From Desulfosudis oleivorans (GTDB lineage Bacteria; Desulfobacterota; Desulfobacteria; Desulfobacterales; SURF-7): DNA of 64,000 bases. A program made the translations under genes and the position numbers. The stretch lies in assembly GCA_020723305.1 (NCBI GenBank), contig DYJC01000014.1, forward strand, positions 62,001-126,000. Reading direction: 5' to 3'. The number at the start of each line of letters is the position of its first letter. The first letter of the stretch is position 1. Of the stretch, positions 26,362-35,721 are shown piece after piece. The notes under the pieces were generated by a model. It was not told where the DNA came from. It was given only the letters and a program-made list of their open reading frames with translations, and ran no database searches.

Positions 26362-28617
26362 TCAAACACCGTTTGCAATCTCGACTAACGCTCTGTTAAT
26401 CTTATCAATGCGTTTGCATACATCAAAAGCTTTCACTTCCGTGTCTCTCAATATCTTAAAAACTCTTTCCTTGTCAATCCGCTTTTCGTCTATCAATTGT
26501 GTGAGTTCAGCAAGGTCGGTATTATAGGCCTGAAACCGACTGAGCAGTGTCTCAAAATAGTGGGATGACATGGTTTCAATCAATTTAAACAGGTATTGAA
26601 ACTTAATGTTCTCCCGGTAATTTTTAAAATGAAACAGGATTGAAATTTCTGTTTCGCGTTTCATGCACCGGACCCCGTCTTTTATTGCTTGATAAACATC
26701 CTCTTTTTTTTCACGAACCGATTTTTTAATTAATTTTTTAAAGGCATTCAGAATTTTATAAAAACCAAACCGGAGTACTGCTTCTGTTTTTATCCGTGCA
26801 GAATACCTCATCACCGCAAAAGCGGTTGGTATTTGAAGGCCGGTGAGTCTTTTTATGGTTTCGATATCAGGAGATCCTGTTTGTTCCTCCAAATTCTGCA
26901 CCATTTTAATATCGTAATGTCCGAGTGTTTTTTCATAACCGGCAAGGGCATCCACAACCATGCCATCAAATGGCTGGGCAACAGAGTCAAATATGCTTAC
27001 AATTTTCCGTTCCTCTGATTTAATAAAACCGATAATCGCGGGATTGATCTTCTCAGCCATCATGTTGTCAAGAGAGTGTTTGAATTCCTGATAAATGGCA
27101 TATAGTGTCTCTGTAAATCCTTTTGCTTCCAAAACCTCCTCAAGCTGTTCAATATTTATCGCAAACTTTTTTATAAAATCCGTTATCTCAGGAATAATTC
27201 CACCGGATCTGTTTTCAAAAAAAGCATCAATATCATTTCTCAGTTCGCTCTTTGAACGATTTACACAACCATCCAGTGTGTTTCTGATCATAGACCGGAT
27301 ACGGTTCATTTTTTCCTGATTTTTCTGAATATCTTTCAGGATTCTGCCGGCGCTCTGTTCATCTCCTTCAATAATTTCCTGATTTAATTTTGCCCATTGC
27401 AGTACCCCTGTGGAAATAATGCCTAAACGTTCCAAATGATTCCGAAGAAGAAGCGTGTAACGTTCGCTGGTAATCTTTTTTTGAAACACCGCCTCAAACC
27501 TTTCCTTTTCCCTGTTTGAAAAATCAATCAAATCCTTCTCGGCAACCCACTGCTCAAAACGTTTCCGATCCCGATCGCTCAGATCTCCGGATGTTTCCTG
27601 GGCTCTAAAAAGATCGAACAGAGATGAAAACGCAAACAGCTCCGGGTCTGATTTTAATATCGATACCTCATCCCTGATCCTGGCAACCAGCGCAATCATT
27701 CCCTCCAGTGTTTCATGTTCAGAAAAATCGCAGTTTACAACAAACATGGTGTTATCCATAATCCCCATCTTTCGAATCATGGACAAAAATCGAATATCGG
27801 CCTGACGCAACCCGGTTCGACTGCTGATAACATACACAAGCATATTGGCCAGAAGAAGATAATCCTGTATCATGGCAAAATGAAGCGGGTTTGAAGAATC
27901 GCTCCCCTGACAATCCGCAATTTCTATATTTTCTTCAATAGTAGTGGAGTTTATCTCAAGTTGAATATCCTTTAGATAAACCGCAAGAACTTCATCTCCG
28001 GAAAAATTCCGATGTTCGGAAAACTGGTGCCCCTCATAAATCCGTTTTCCACCATCAGAGGAAACAATTCCTTCTACCCGGTCATATCCTTTTAAATAGG
28101 ATGATAAAATTACGCTGTTAACATTTCGTGTAGCCTGTGTAATCAACTGATCAGAACTCAATGATTGAAGCACCGCTGCAAGGTGTTTTCGATCGGATGT
28201 TCTTCTGATATCGAATGTTTCAGAATCGGAATTTTTGATGAGGGAAGGGAAAAAAGTAAGCGCCTGATCAATTTCCTGATTTACCTCATCCCATGATTTA
28301 AAAAAAAGGGTCGCCCTGAGGATAGAACCTCGGCGAATTCGTGTAACAATGGAGGTTACAACACCTGCCCCCCGTTTCAGGTAATCACCATGAAAAAGTG
28401 TATTCACAAAAGTGCTTTTGCCGGATTTAATCGGACCGACAGCAGCCACCCTCATAATTTCATCCGGCAACCTTTTCTGTATATTTTCACAGGTTTTTTT
28501 CCAGCCATTGAAATTTTTTTCAGAAAAACCTGTGGCAGACTCTGTATCTTCAAAAAGATCCGTGATTTCAGAAGAAATCTGTAATATTTCATTTTTTAAA
28601 ATATTGAATTTTGCCAT
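26362..28617 (-). CDS. Dynamin-family GTPase
   Basis: 751 residues. P-loop GPIKSGKSTF (61-70); G2 threonine region VVTSIVTRIRRG; a G3 segment IADCQGSDSSN, with DCQG in place of DxPG; G4-like VVNCDF. Long helical stalk-like regions follow (about 370-750), with no clear membrane span. Bacterial dynamin-like proteins remodel or repair membranes and some act in antiphage defence. Only one copy is present, whereas defence types often occur in pairs. Start supported by AGGGA. It ends 88 bp before parA on the same strand. Confidence 0.84.
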   Translation of the reverse strand: MAKFNILKNEILQISSEITDLFEDTESATGFSEKNFNGWKKTCENIQKRLPDEIMRVAAVGPIKSGKSTFVNTLFHGDYLKRGAGVVTSIVTRIRRGSILRATLFFKSWDEVNQEIDQALTFFPSLIKNSDSETFDIRRTSDRKHLAAVLQSLSSDQLITQATRNVNSVILSSYLKGYDRVEGIVSSDGGKRIYEGHQFSEHRNFSGDEVLAVYLKDIQLEINSTTIEENIEIADCQGSDSSNPLHFAMIQDYLLLANMLVYVISSRTGLRQADIRFLSMIRKMGIMDNTMFVVNCDFSEHETLEGMIALVARIRDEVSILKSDPELFAFSSLFDLFRAQETSGDLSDRDRKRFEQWVAEKDLIDFSNREKERFEAVFQKKITSERYTLLLRNHLERLGIISTGVLQWAKLNQEIIEGDEQSAGRILKDIQKNQEKMNRIRSMIRNTLDGCVNRSKSELRNDIDAFFENRSGGIIPEITDFIKKFAINIEQLEEVLEAKGFTETLYAIYQEFKHSLDNMMAEKINPAIIGFIKSEERKIVSIFDSVAQPFDGMVVDALAGYEKTLGHYDIKMVQNLEEQTGSPDIETIKRLTGLQIPTAFAVMRYSARIKTEAVLRFGFYKILNAFKKLIKKSVREKKEDVYQAIKDGVRCMKRETEISILFHFKNYRENIKFQYLFKLIETMSSHYFETLLSRFQAYNTDLAELTQLIDEKRIDKERVFKILRDTEVKAFDVCKRIDKINRALVEIANGV

Positions 28618-28748
28618 ATTAATCCCTGATTTTCCGTAACAGGCGACGATTACTAAAATATTATCGGGTTCTTGTCAAAATAATTTCCGCACTCCCTTTA
28701 TTGATATGATTTGTTTTTATAAATCAAATGCGCTCCAAACATAACTCC

Positions 28749-28777
28749 TTGTAAAATTAAAGACTTTATGATACGAT
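28749..28777 (+). promoter_or_regulatory. Candidate promoter of the small Cys-rich ORF
   Basis: TTGTAA (28749-28754) and TACGAT (28772-28777) are spaced by 17 bp, 43 bp before the ATG at 28821. Partial match to sigma-70 consensus. Confidence 0.35.
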
Positions 28778-28820
28778 GTATGAATTATCTAAGGATTGAA
28801 AAAAGAGGAAAAAGAAATCC

Positions 28821-28967
28821 ATGTCAGATAAACACCCTGAATGCCCTTTATACAACCCTTTAAACTGCAAAGAATACTATAATCCAAAACTATGTGCCTT
28901 TGTCAGAAAAGATAAAATTTGCCAGAAGAAAAAAAAACCAAAATCAAAAAACGAAGAAGACTCCTGA
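28821..28967 (+). CDS. Small cysteine-rich basic protein (48 aa), hypothetical
   Basis: 48 residues with ATG 28821 and TGA 28965-28967, preceded by AGAGGA about 11 bases upstream and a possible promoter. The first 34 residues hold four cysteines (C8, C16, C25, C34) in the pattern ECPLYNPLNC then LCAFVRKDKIC, suggestive of a small zinc or iron-sulfur site. The tail is Lys-rich and disordered. I do not recognise the family. It stands alone between the divergent dynamin-like gene and the convergent algH gene. Confidence 0.6.
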   Translation: MSDKHPECPLYNPLNCKEYYNPKLCAFVRKDKICQKKKKPKSKNEEDS

Positions 28968-29014
28968 CTTTTTTCAGGATGGCCTCACTATATTTCAATA
29001 TTCCCAACAAAAAA

Positions 29015-29593
29015 TCAGGCATTACCGGCTGCATCCGTTAACTTCATCGGATCAATGCCGATCAATTCCAGTGCCCGATCCCATCTGAATTCAATTGGCA
29101 CATCAAAAACCAACTCGTTTGAAACCGGACCGGTCAACCAGGCATTTGCAGATAGCTCCGATTCCAGCTGAAATTGCCCCCAGCCGGCACATCCGAGAGC
29201 GATCAAAAAAGAGTTTACCCGCCCTTCTCCACGAGCAATCGATTCAAGGATATCCCTTGTATTACTGAGTGCAAGGGTGGGAGTAATATTCACGCAACCC
29301 TCCCAATCAAAAGGCGGTCCATGAAGTATGAACAATTCTCCCATATGAACGGGGCCTCCGACAAAAATATTAATGGATTCCGCCTCTGTTTTATAATCGA
29401 TTTTCAACTCATCGAAAATCTCCTTTGCAGAAATAAACGGATGAATGCGATTAATCACAATCCCAAGCGCGCCGGCTTCCGTATGCTCACAGATACAAGT
29501 TACTGTCTGTGAAAAATTTGGATCTTTCAGGCTCGGCATGGCCATTAACATCTGCCCCTTTAAATATGACTGTAGACTCGTTTCCATATTCAT
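29015..29593 (-). CDS. YqgE/AlgH family protein
   Basis: 192 residues. Signature segments: LKGQMLMAMPSLKDPNFSQT, CEHTEAGALGIVINR, VGGPVHMGELFILH, and near the end ALGCAGWGQFQLESEL followed by AWLT. The family is a conserved one-domain fold originally linked to alginate control in Pseudomonas; its molecular function is unknown. AAGGAAAGACCC precedes the first ATG, so the full frame is used. It is convergent with the small Cys-rich ORF. The 243 bp between it and the glycerate kinase gene hold nothing I can name. Confidence 0.92.
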   Translation of the reverse strand: MNMETSLQSYLKGQMLMAMPSLKDPNFSQTVTCICEHTEAGALGIVINRIHPFISAKEIFDELKIDYKTEAESINIFVGGPVHMGELFILHGPPFDWEGCVNITPTLALSNTRDILESIARGEGRVNSFLIALGCAGWGQFQLESELSANAWLTGPVSNELVFDVPIEFRWDRALELIGIDPMKLTDAAGNA

Positions 29594-29836
29594 GGGTCTT
29601 TCCTTGTTTTCAATTTGCTGTTTTACTCAGTTAACATACATCGAAGACGGAGATCAGCCTCCATTCAAAATAAATTTCAGATTATGTTTTACCAACCACA
29701 AAGTCAAGGACGGATCAATCCTCATCATAGGCCCGTCACCTATCTTCACATTCGAAATCTCCTGGTAGCGAAATCAGTATAACCATCATGAATGCATATT
29801 GAACTTTTTGAAACAGCAGGATAGAATCATGAAACC

Positions 29837-31180
29837 ATGAATTTACAATCACCCATCCTCTCCAGATTAAAAAAAGATGCCGGAACCATATTCCATAGCG
29901 GTCTTGAAGCAGTGGAACCGGAAACAGCTATTTATAGACACTGCAAACGTAAAGGGGATAATCTGTTCATTGGAAATAAAAACTACAACCTTTCAAAATA
30001 TGAAAACATCTATCTGATTGGGGCAGGAAAAGCAGCATCTCCCATGACTTTTGCCATGGAGACCCTTTTGAATGATAAACTGACTGGTGGTGTCGCTGTT
30101 GTTAAATATGGTCACTTTTCAAAATCCAATACAATCAAAATCATCGAAGCCGGCCACCCTGTCCCTGACGAAAATGGATTAAAAGGAGCAGAATCCATAA
30201 TGCAGGTCGCTAACAAGGCTGGGGAAAATGACCTTATCATCTGTCTGATTTCAGGAGGGGGCTCAGCCCTGCTTCCTTTTCCGGCACCCGGAATCACATT
30301 AGAAGACAAGCAGACAACAATTAAAATTCTTCTTGCATGTGGAGCAGCAATCCATGAAATCAATTCCATCCGAAAGCACATCTCCGGAATCAAAGGAGGA
30401 CTGCTTGCTCAAGCCGCATACCCGGCATCCTTCATATCCTTGATCCTTTCCGATGTGGTAGGGGATGACCTTGACATAATTGCATCCGGCCCATCCGTTC
30501 CGGATTCCAGCACATATAAAGACTGCATGGATATCGTTGCCCGGTATGGTATTTCAAAAAAATTGCCGTATGCGGTTTTCAGACATTTACAAAACGGCCT
30601 GAAAGGATTGATTCCGGAAACACCGAAACCACAAGACCCGATTTTTAACAAAACCGGAAATCTGATTATCGGAAGCAATATGGAGGCAATCCGCTCTGCC
30701 AAAATAAAAGCCCAAAATCTCGGATATAACACGCTGATTCTTTCCTCTATGATTCAGGGGGAAACCAGGGAAGCAGCCCGGATGCATGCGGCAATTGCAA
30801 AAGAGATCAGAAAAACCGGCCATCCTTTGTCACCACCGGCATGTATACTGACAGGAGGAGAAACCACGGTGACCATTTCCGGAAACGGAAAAGGAGGAAG
30901 GAATCAGGAATTTGCACTGGCCGCGGCCATCGATATTGACGGCCATGAAAATATCGTTATTTTCAGTGCGGGCACGGATGGAACCGATGGGCCTACGGAT
31001 GCAGCCGGAGCGGTTGCGGATACCACAACCATAAAAAGAGCATCTGCAAAAAAAACAAACGCCCAAAAGTGTCTTTCCAATAATGACGCTTACCACTTCT
31101 TTCAGTCCATCAATGATCTTGTCATAACCGGACCGACCCATACCAATGTCATGGACCTTAGAATCATTCTGGTCGGCTAA
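29837..31180 (+). CDS. Glycerate 2-kinase (DUF4147/MOFRL family)
   Basis: 447 residues. The N-terminal DUF4147 domain has YLIGAGKAASPMTFAME, AGHPVPDENGLKG, CLISGGGSALLPFP and ILSDVVGDDLDIIASGPSVPD. The C-terminal MOFRL domain has CILTGGETTVTISGNGKGGRNQEFAL, FSAGTDGTDGPTDAAGA, and the end VITGPTHTNVMDLRI. The enzyme phosphorylates D-glycerate to 2-phosphoglycerate. Its stop codon TAA shares bases 31178-31179 with the TAG stop of the convergent gene, so the two coding regions end overlapped by 4 bp. Confidence 0.93.
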   Translation: MNLQSPILSRLKKDAGTIFHSGLEAVEPETAIYRHCKRKGDNLFIGNKNYNLSKYENIYLIGAGKAASPMTFAMETLLNDKLTGGVAVVKYGHFSKSNTIKIIEAGHPVPDENGLKGAESIMQVANKAGENDLIICLISGGGSALLPFPAPGITLEDKQTTIKILLACGAAIHEINSIRKHISGIKGGLLAQAAYPASFISLILSDVVGDDLDIIASGPSVPDSSTYKDCMDIVARYGISKKLPYAVFRHLQNGLKGLIPETPKPQDPIFNKTGNLIIGSNMEAIRSAKIKAQNLGYNTLILSSMIQGETREAARMHAAIAKEIRKTGHPLSPPACILTGGETTVTISGNGKGGRNQEFALAAAIDIDGHENIVIFSAGTDGTDGPTDAAGAVADTTTIKRASAKKTNAQKCLSNNDAYHFFQSINDLVITGPTHTNVMDLRIILVG

Positions 31181-32598
31181 CGGCCGTAATTATCCTCCAG
31201 CCGTATGATATCTTCCTCTCCCAGATAAGAACCGGAATGTACCTCAATGATCTCCAAAGGAATTTTCCCGGGATTTTCCAGCCGATGATCCACACCCACG
31301 GGTATGTAAGCGGACTGATCTTCTTTCAAAACAATTTGCTCTCCCCCCTTTGTCACCAATGCAGTGCCCCTTACAACAATCCAGTGTTCCGCCCGATGAA
31401 AATGCTTCTGCAGAGACATCTGGGCTCCGGGTTTTACAGTAACCCGGTTCACCAGAAACCGTTCTCCCACAACAATGCTTTCACATATCCCCCAGGGCCT
31501 GTAGTCTTTTCGATGCACCAGTGCTTCCTTCCGGTCGCTGGATTTTAGCTGATCCACAATGGATTTGACATCCTGAACACGATCCATCGGGGAAATCAGA
31601 ACCGCATCCGGAGTTTCCACCACGATATGGTTTTTTAAACCGATCGCGGCAATCATCCGGCCGGTAGAATGGAGATAAGACTGATGAACCTGATGTGTAA
31701 TGACATCCCCATGAATGACATTCCGGCTGGTGTCTTTTTTACCGACCTGCCATAAAGCTTCCCATGATCCCAAGTCATTCCACCCTGCATCAAACGGAAT
31801 CATCACACCTGCGTCTGTTTTTTCCATCACTGCATAATCGATCGAATCAGAAGGACAGGAAGAAAATTCGCCTGCATCCAATCTGAAAAAATCAAGATCC
31901 CTTCGTCCTTTCCGAAAAGCCCTCTCGCAGGCTGCGACCATATCCGGAACATACTTCTTCAGTTCCGATAGAACCGTCTGTGCCCTGAACATAAAAATAC
32001 CACTGTTCCAGCAATAATTGCCGGAAGCAAGATACTTTTCTGCGGTTTTCAGGTCCGGTTTTTCAACAAACTCACGGATGGTGACCGCCTTGCTGTCAGT
32101 ATGGGAAGCAACAAGCGGATCTCCTTTTTGAATATACCCATACCCGGTTTCCGGAGCACTGGGAACAATTCCGAAAGTGATCAGTTTTCCCTCATGGCTG
32201 AAATGCTCACCGATACGGATTGTCTTCTGGAAGGTATGAATATCTTCGATATGATGATCCGCAGGAAGTACAACCAGCAAGGGGTCATCATCAACGTCTA
32301 AGGCGTGAAAAGCTGCAATCGCCACAGCCGGAGCCGTATTCCGTCCGACCGGCTCCAGTATGATGGATGCGGGATTGATATTAATCCGGCGCACCTGCTC
32401 GGCAATCATGAACCGATGTTCCTCATTGCAGATGATGATCGGATCATCGATTCCCTGAAAATCACTCAAGCGTAAGATTGTATTCTGAAGCATGGTGTTT
32501 TCATTCACAAGATTCATTAATTGCTTGGGAAACAACTGCCTGGACAGGGGCCAAAGCCTGGTGCCTGAACCGCCTGCTAGAATAACCGGAAATATCAT
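31177..32598 (-). CDS. Mannose-1-phosphate guanylyltransferase / mannose-6-phosphate isomerase (type II)
   Basis: 473 residues, bifunctional ManC/AlgA/CpsB type. N-terminal nucleotidyltransferase: VILAGGSGTRLWPLSRQLFPK, ILEPVGRNTAPAVAIAAF, ETGYGYI, FVEKPD, WNSGIFMF. C-terminal cupin isomerase: RPWGICESI, KPGAQMSLQKHFHRAEHWIV with metal-binding residues, YIPVGVDHRLENPGK and EVHSGSYLGEEDIIRLEDNYGR. It makes GDP-mannose for polysaccharide or LPS. AGGAGG lies 4-5 bases before the ATG. No other polysaccharide genes are near, so its product serves a pathway encoded elsewhere. Confidence 0.95.
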   Translation of the reverse strand: MIFPVILAGGSGTRLWPLSRQLFPKQLMNLVNENTMLQNTILRLSDFQGIDDPIIICNEEHRFMIAEQVRRININPASIILEPVGRNTAPAVAIAAFHALDVDDDPLLVVLPADHHIEDIHTFQKTIRIGEHFSHEGKLITFGIVPSAPETGYGYIQKGDPLVASHTDSKAVTIREFVEKPDLKTAEKYLASGNYCWNSGIFMFRAQTVLSELKKYVPDMVAACERAFRKGRRDLDFFRLDAGEFSSCPSDSIDYAVMEKTDAGVMIPFDAGWNDLGSWEALWQVGKKDTSRNVIHGDVITHQVHQSYLHSTGRMIAAIGLKNHIVVETPDAVLISPMDRVQDVKSIVDQLKSSDRKEALVHRKDYRPWGICESIVVGERFLVNRVTVKPGAQMSLQKHFHRAEHWIVVRGTALVTKGGEQIVLKEDQSAYIPVGVDHRLENPGKIPLEIIEVHSGSYLGEEDIIRLEDNYGR

Positions 32599-32710
32599 AA
32601 TCCTCCTACCTTTTCATAACTGGAAGCAAAATATCCGAATGCGATTGTTCAAATTACAAACCTGCAATCCATAATAACAGTTGAGCCGTGCTTTTCCATT
32701 GAATCAAAAC

Positions 32711-33565
32711 CTATCTAACATGTTCAGGGCGAGAAACTACAAAATAGGGATTCAACAGATCTTCCCGATTATACGCCAAAGGAACCCCGGTATCCCAGCA
32801 TAAAACCCGGCATCCGGATTGTTCCGCAATTGCCTGGCCGGCTGCAGTATCCCACTCCATGGTGGGTCCCAGGCGCGGATAGATATCAGCCTCTCCTTCT
32901 GCAACAAGACAAAACTTTAAAGAGCTTCCCGCAGAGAGAAACCCGACTTCTTGATACTCTTTTTTCTTTTGATCGACGTATGCTTCAAGTTCAGGAGTTG
33001 AATGGGACCGGCTGCCGACAATCCGGCATGAGGCTTCATCCTTTCTGACTTTTAATGGCAGGGTAACAGAACGGGACAAAACCATTTCAAATATTTCCAG
33101 TTCCGACTTTTGAAAAACCATTTTTCCGATTCTATCGACCAGCTCAGGATCGTTGAGCTTTCTCGCCCCAAGTCCTTCTGCCGCAAAATACAATGTGGAC
33201 GTAACCGGAACAAAAATAACACCCAGCACAGGGATATTATTTTTTACAAGGGCGATATTGACTGTAAACTCATCATTGCGCTTGATGAATTCTTTGGTCC
33301 CGTCCAGCGGATCAACAACCCATAATGTATCCCATTTTTTTCTCTCCGCATAATCAATATTCCTTCCTTCCTCGCTCAGAATCGGAATATTGGTTTTACT
33401 TAAAATCCCGGAAATAATATCATGCGCCCGCTGGTCTGCAATCGTCAGGGGAGAATCATCCGATTTGTATTCAACCGAATAATCAGAATAATAAACATCC
33501 AGAATCGCAAGTCCTGCTTTAATGGCAGCGGCAATCGATCCATGTAAAAATTTTTTCATTTCCAT
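32711..33565 (-). CDS. cysQ: 3'(2'),5'-bisphosphate nucleotidase CysQ
   Basis: 284 residues of the inositol-monophosphatase superfamily. The metal sites are ILSEEGR, VDPLDGTKEFIKRNDEFTVNIALV (the CysQ form of the DPxDGT motif) and TMEWDTAAGQAIAEQSG. It hydrolyses PAP (3'-phosphoadenosine 5'-phosphate), which matters where sulfate assimilation or sulfation yields PAP. AAAAGGA lies 7 bases before the ATG. The mannose-1-phosphate guanylyltransferase gene follows in the same direction after 112 bp; no functional link is known. Confidence 0.92.
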   Translation of the reverse strand: MEMKKFLHGSIAAAIKAGLAILDVYYSDYSVEYKSDDSPLTIADQRAHDIISGILSKTNIPILSEEGRNIDYAERKKWDTLWVVDPLDGTKEFIKRNDEFTVNIALVKNNIPVLGVIFVPVTSTLYFAAEGLGARKLNDPELVDRIGKMVFQKSELEIFEMVLSRSVTLPLKVRKDEASCRIVGSRSHSTPELEAYVDQKKKEYQEVGFLSAGSSLKFCLVAEGEADIYPRLGPTMEWDTAAGQAIAEQSGCRVLCWDTGVPLAYNREDLLNPYFVVSRPEHVR

Positions 33566-33757
33566 ATCATTCCTTTTAGGTAATCTTTTTCTTGTTTCCG
33601 AAACAGTACAGAATTAAAATATGCTTGTCAAACCGCCCATTCTATATTGCAGAGGTATGCTACTTGAGATTATTTTTATGCTGTGGTATGCGCTGATACA
33701 ATAGTTTTGAAAAAGTAACTATTTTTTAACCCAAAGCATACAGGAAATTTTTTCAAA

Positions 33758-34486
33758 ATGAGAAAGGTCCTGATCGTAGATGACGATTCTGTAACACGCG
33801 GCTTGCTTTCACGTGTACTGAAAGCCCACTCGGAAGAGTTCCTGGTTACCACTGCTGCCGACGGAAAGGAAGCGACAGTAATCATTCGGGAACAGACCAT
33901 CAATCTGGTCATTACTGATTTACAAATGCCCATTATGGACGGATTTGAGCTTCTGGCTTATATTTCAGAATATCACCCCGAAATACCGGTTTTTATCATG
34001 ACCGCTTTTGGTGACTCCGAGGTGAAAAAAAGACTCGATACTTTCGGATCCATAAAATACTTTGAAAAACCACTTAACATTGATATTATAACAGAATGTA
34101 TCCTGGATGAATTAAACTCCGGTGCAGAAGGAACACTAAAAGGAATCAGCCTTTCCTCTTTTCTTCAGCTCATTGAAATGGAAAAAAAAACCTGCACGCT
34201 CCGTATCAAAACAAAAAATCAGTCCGGAATGTTGTATTTTCTCAAAGGTGACCTGATTTCCGCATCCAGTGACAATCTTGAAAACGATGAGGCGATCTAT
34301 GAAATGCTTTGCTGGGATAAAATTGTGATTGAAATTGAAAACCTCTGTAAAAAAACAAAAAAGGAAATCCGACAACCGCTTATGAATCTGCTTATGGAAG
34401 GTCTCTCTATCAGGGATGAAAAAGAACACAAAAACAAAGAGAAGAAAACGCCCCTGAAACCGCTTAAAACCCTGAGCAATAAATAA
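33758..34486 (+). CDS. Response regulator: receiver plus DUF4388 (PATAN-type) domain
   Basis: 242 residues. Receiver at about 1-122: acidic pair VDDDS, phospho-Asp in VITDLQMPIMDG, Thr in FIMTAFGD, Lys in YFEKPL. DUF4388 follows at about 128-215 (LKGISLSSFLQLIEMEKKTC, GMLYFLKGDLISA). The C-terminus is Lys-rich. In other bacteria such domains bridge receivers to partner proteins in motility and developmental signalling; no DNA-binding domain is present. No cognate kinase is adjacent; hybrid kinases at 1264 and 42654 are candidates only by proximity. The same C-terminal domain recurs in the protein at 58036. Confidence 0.86.
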   Translation: MRKVLIVDDDSVTRGLLSRVLKAHSEEFLVTTAADGKEATVIIREQTINLVITDLQMPIMDGFELLAYISEYHPEIPVFIMTAFGDSEVKKRLDTFGSIKYFEKPLNIDIITECILDELNSGAEGTLKGISLSSFLQLIEMEKKTCTLRIKTKNQSGMLYFLKGDLISASSDNLENDEAIYEMLCWDKIVIEIENLCKKTKKEIRQPLMNLLMEGLSIRDEKEHKNKEKKTPLKPLKTLSNK

Positions 34487-34620
34487 AAATTAAATAATAC
34501 AGAGATGATTCTCCGGATGCAATAAAAAGTGTTGGGTTTCGATTACCCAATAGTTTTGATTACCCCCAGCCGATTCTCCTGAATTGACAAAGCCCGGCCA
34601 ATACATTATAGTTGAAACAT

Positions 34621-34947
34621 ATGAAACATAATAATCAGAACAGCAGCATGAAAGAAAGACGCTTGGCGCAAAGAATAACGTGCAGCACTGCCGTTGCCTA
34701 TGCAACCCAATCTTTGACAAATATAGAATATATTCAAGATATTAGTGCATGGGGTGTTTTTATCAGAACCAAAGAACCCGTATCTGTAGGTGAAGATATC
34801 ACCATGACCATTCCTCCACAAACCGGAAGCAATTCATCCATTACAATCATCGGAGAGGTAGTACGAGCAACCCCAAAGGGAATCGGAGTTAAATTCAAGA
34901 TGGGGATTGATGAGTCGGTTATCCGGCCTCTTCTGGTTAAAAAATAG
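34621..34947 (+). CDS. PilZ-domain protein
   Basis: 108 residues from ATG 34621; a TTG at 34612 and an ATG at 34648 are alternatives, and none has a good ribosome site. The c-di-GMP signature is present: ERRLAQRITCS (RxxxR) and DISAWGVFI (DxSxxG-like), with GIGVKF near the end. Compared with the PilZ protein at 13548 the second motif is DISAWG, still satisfying D-x-S-x-x-G. It follows the receiver-DUF4388 gene by about 130 bp and may belong to the same signalling function. Confidence 0.8.
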   Translation: MKHNNQNSSMKERRLAQRITCSTAVAYATQSLTNIEYIQDISAWGVFIRTKEPVSVGEDITMTIPPQTGSNSSITIIGEVVRATPKGIGVKFKMGIDESVIRPLLVKK

Positions 34948-34976
34948 CCGCTTCTAAAAAACTGTTTAGTACTTTC

Positions 34977-35471
34977 TTATTTTTTATCATCAAGAGTTAA
35001 TAGCCAGTCTCGTATCGCAAGCCCGGTTCCAAAATCCCATGGTTTCAGCCTTGCCGGCTCAAGACATTTAATCTCTGCAATCTCTTCCCCAAGTTGAATC
35101 TCACCCTCAGCAGACACGTGGTATGCAATAATCAATTGATTCATCATTGCAAATGGATACAGCCCGATGAGCTTGACTGTCTTGCCGTTTAACCCAAGTT
35201 CCTCTTTAACCTCCCGTAATATGCCTGTCTCCGGAGATTCCTCTTTTTCAAGAAACCCGGTGACCAGGCCGAACATCTTTTGGTGCCAGCTTTTATTCCG
35301 GGCCAGAATAACGGTTCCCTTATACTCCACAATGCCCGCGACAACCGGTATCGGAGAATCCCAATAAATATAACCACATGAATCAGCAGAACAAGCTAAG
35401 CGGATTTTTCCTTCCATATTTTTTTCCACCAAGGAGGTGCGACATATTGGACAATAATTGATTTTTGACAT
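34977..35471 (-). CDS. Nudix hydrolase with N-terminal zinc ribbon
   Basis: 164 residues from ATG 35471, preceded by AGGGGGC; the frame extends to 35558. An N-terminal zinc ribbon (YCPICR, then CSADSCGY) resembles the ribbon of NudC-type NAD pyrophosphatases. The Nudix box is complete: GFLEKEESPETGILREVKEE, continuing LGL. It hydrolyses a nucleoside diphosphate linked to another moiety; NADH is possible, but the NudC SQPWPFPxS motif is not present, only LYPFAMMNQLIIAY, so the substrate is unsure. It is convergent with the PilZ gene. Confidence 0.87.
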   Translation of the reverse strand: MSKINYCPICRTSLVEKNMEGKIRLACSADSCGYIYWDSPIPVVAGIVEYKGTVILARNKSWHQKMFGLVTGFLEKEESPETGILREVKEELGLNGKTVKLIGLYPFAMMNQLIIAYHVSAEGEIQLGEEIAEIKCLEPARLKPWDFGTGLAIRDWLLTLDDKK

Positions 35472-35591
35472 TTGTAAGGCCCCCTGTTTCAAAGTTATCA
35501 AAACCACTTCCCCGCCATCATGAAAAAATTTCAATCGATTGGGGGATAAGCGCTTCAAGCCTTTTTTGCTTATACACCGGTTTTAGATAAA

Positions 35592-35609
35592 TTCAAGCCC
35601 TGGCTTGAA
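35592..35609. repeat. Perfect 18-bp inverted repeat TTCAAGCC-CT-GGCTTGAA
   Basis: Perfect 8-bp arms in the gap between the Nudix gene and the DEAD-box helicase gene. It could be a regulator site for either divergent gene; no family can be assigned. Confidence 0.45.
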
Positions 35610-35721
35610 ACAGGATAATCAAAGTCATAGATTTACCTGAAAAAAAATGATAGGGTATCGACTTGAATATTCAGCTTTGAAAATGCTGAAATCTTTTAAC
35701 CCCTTGCGATAGAGAGTTATT

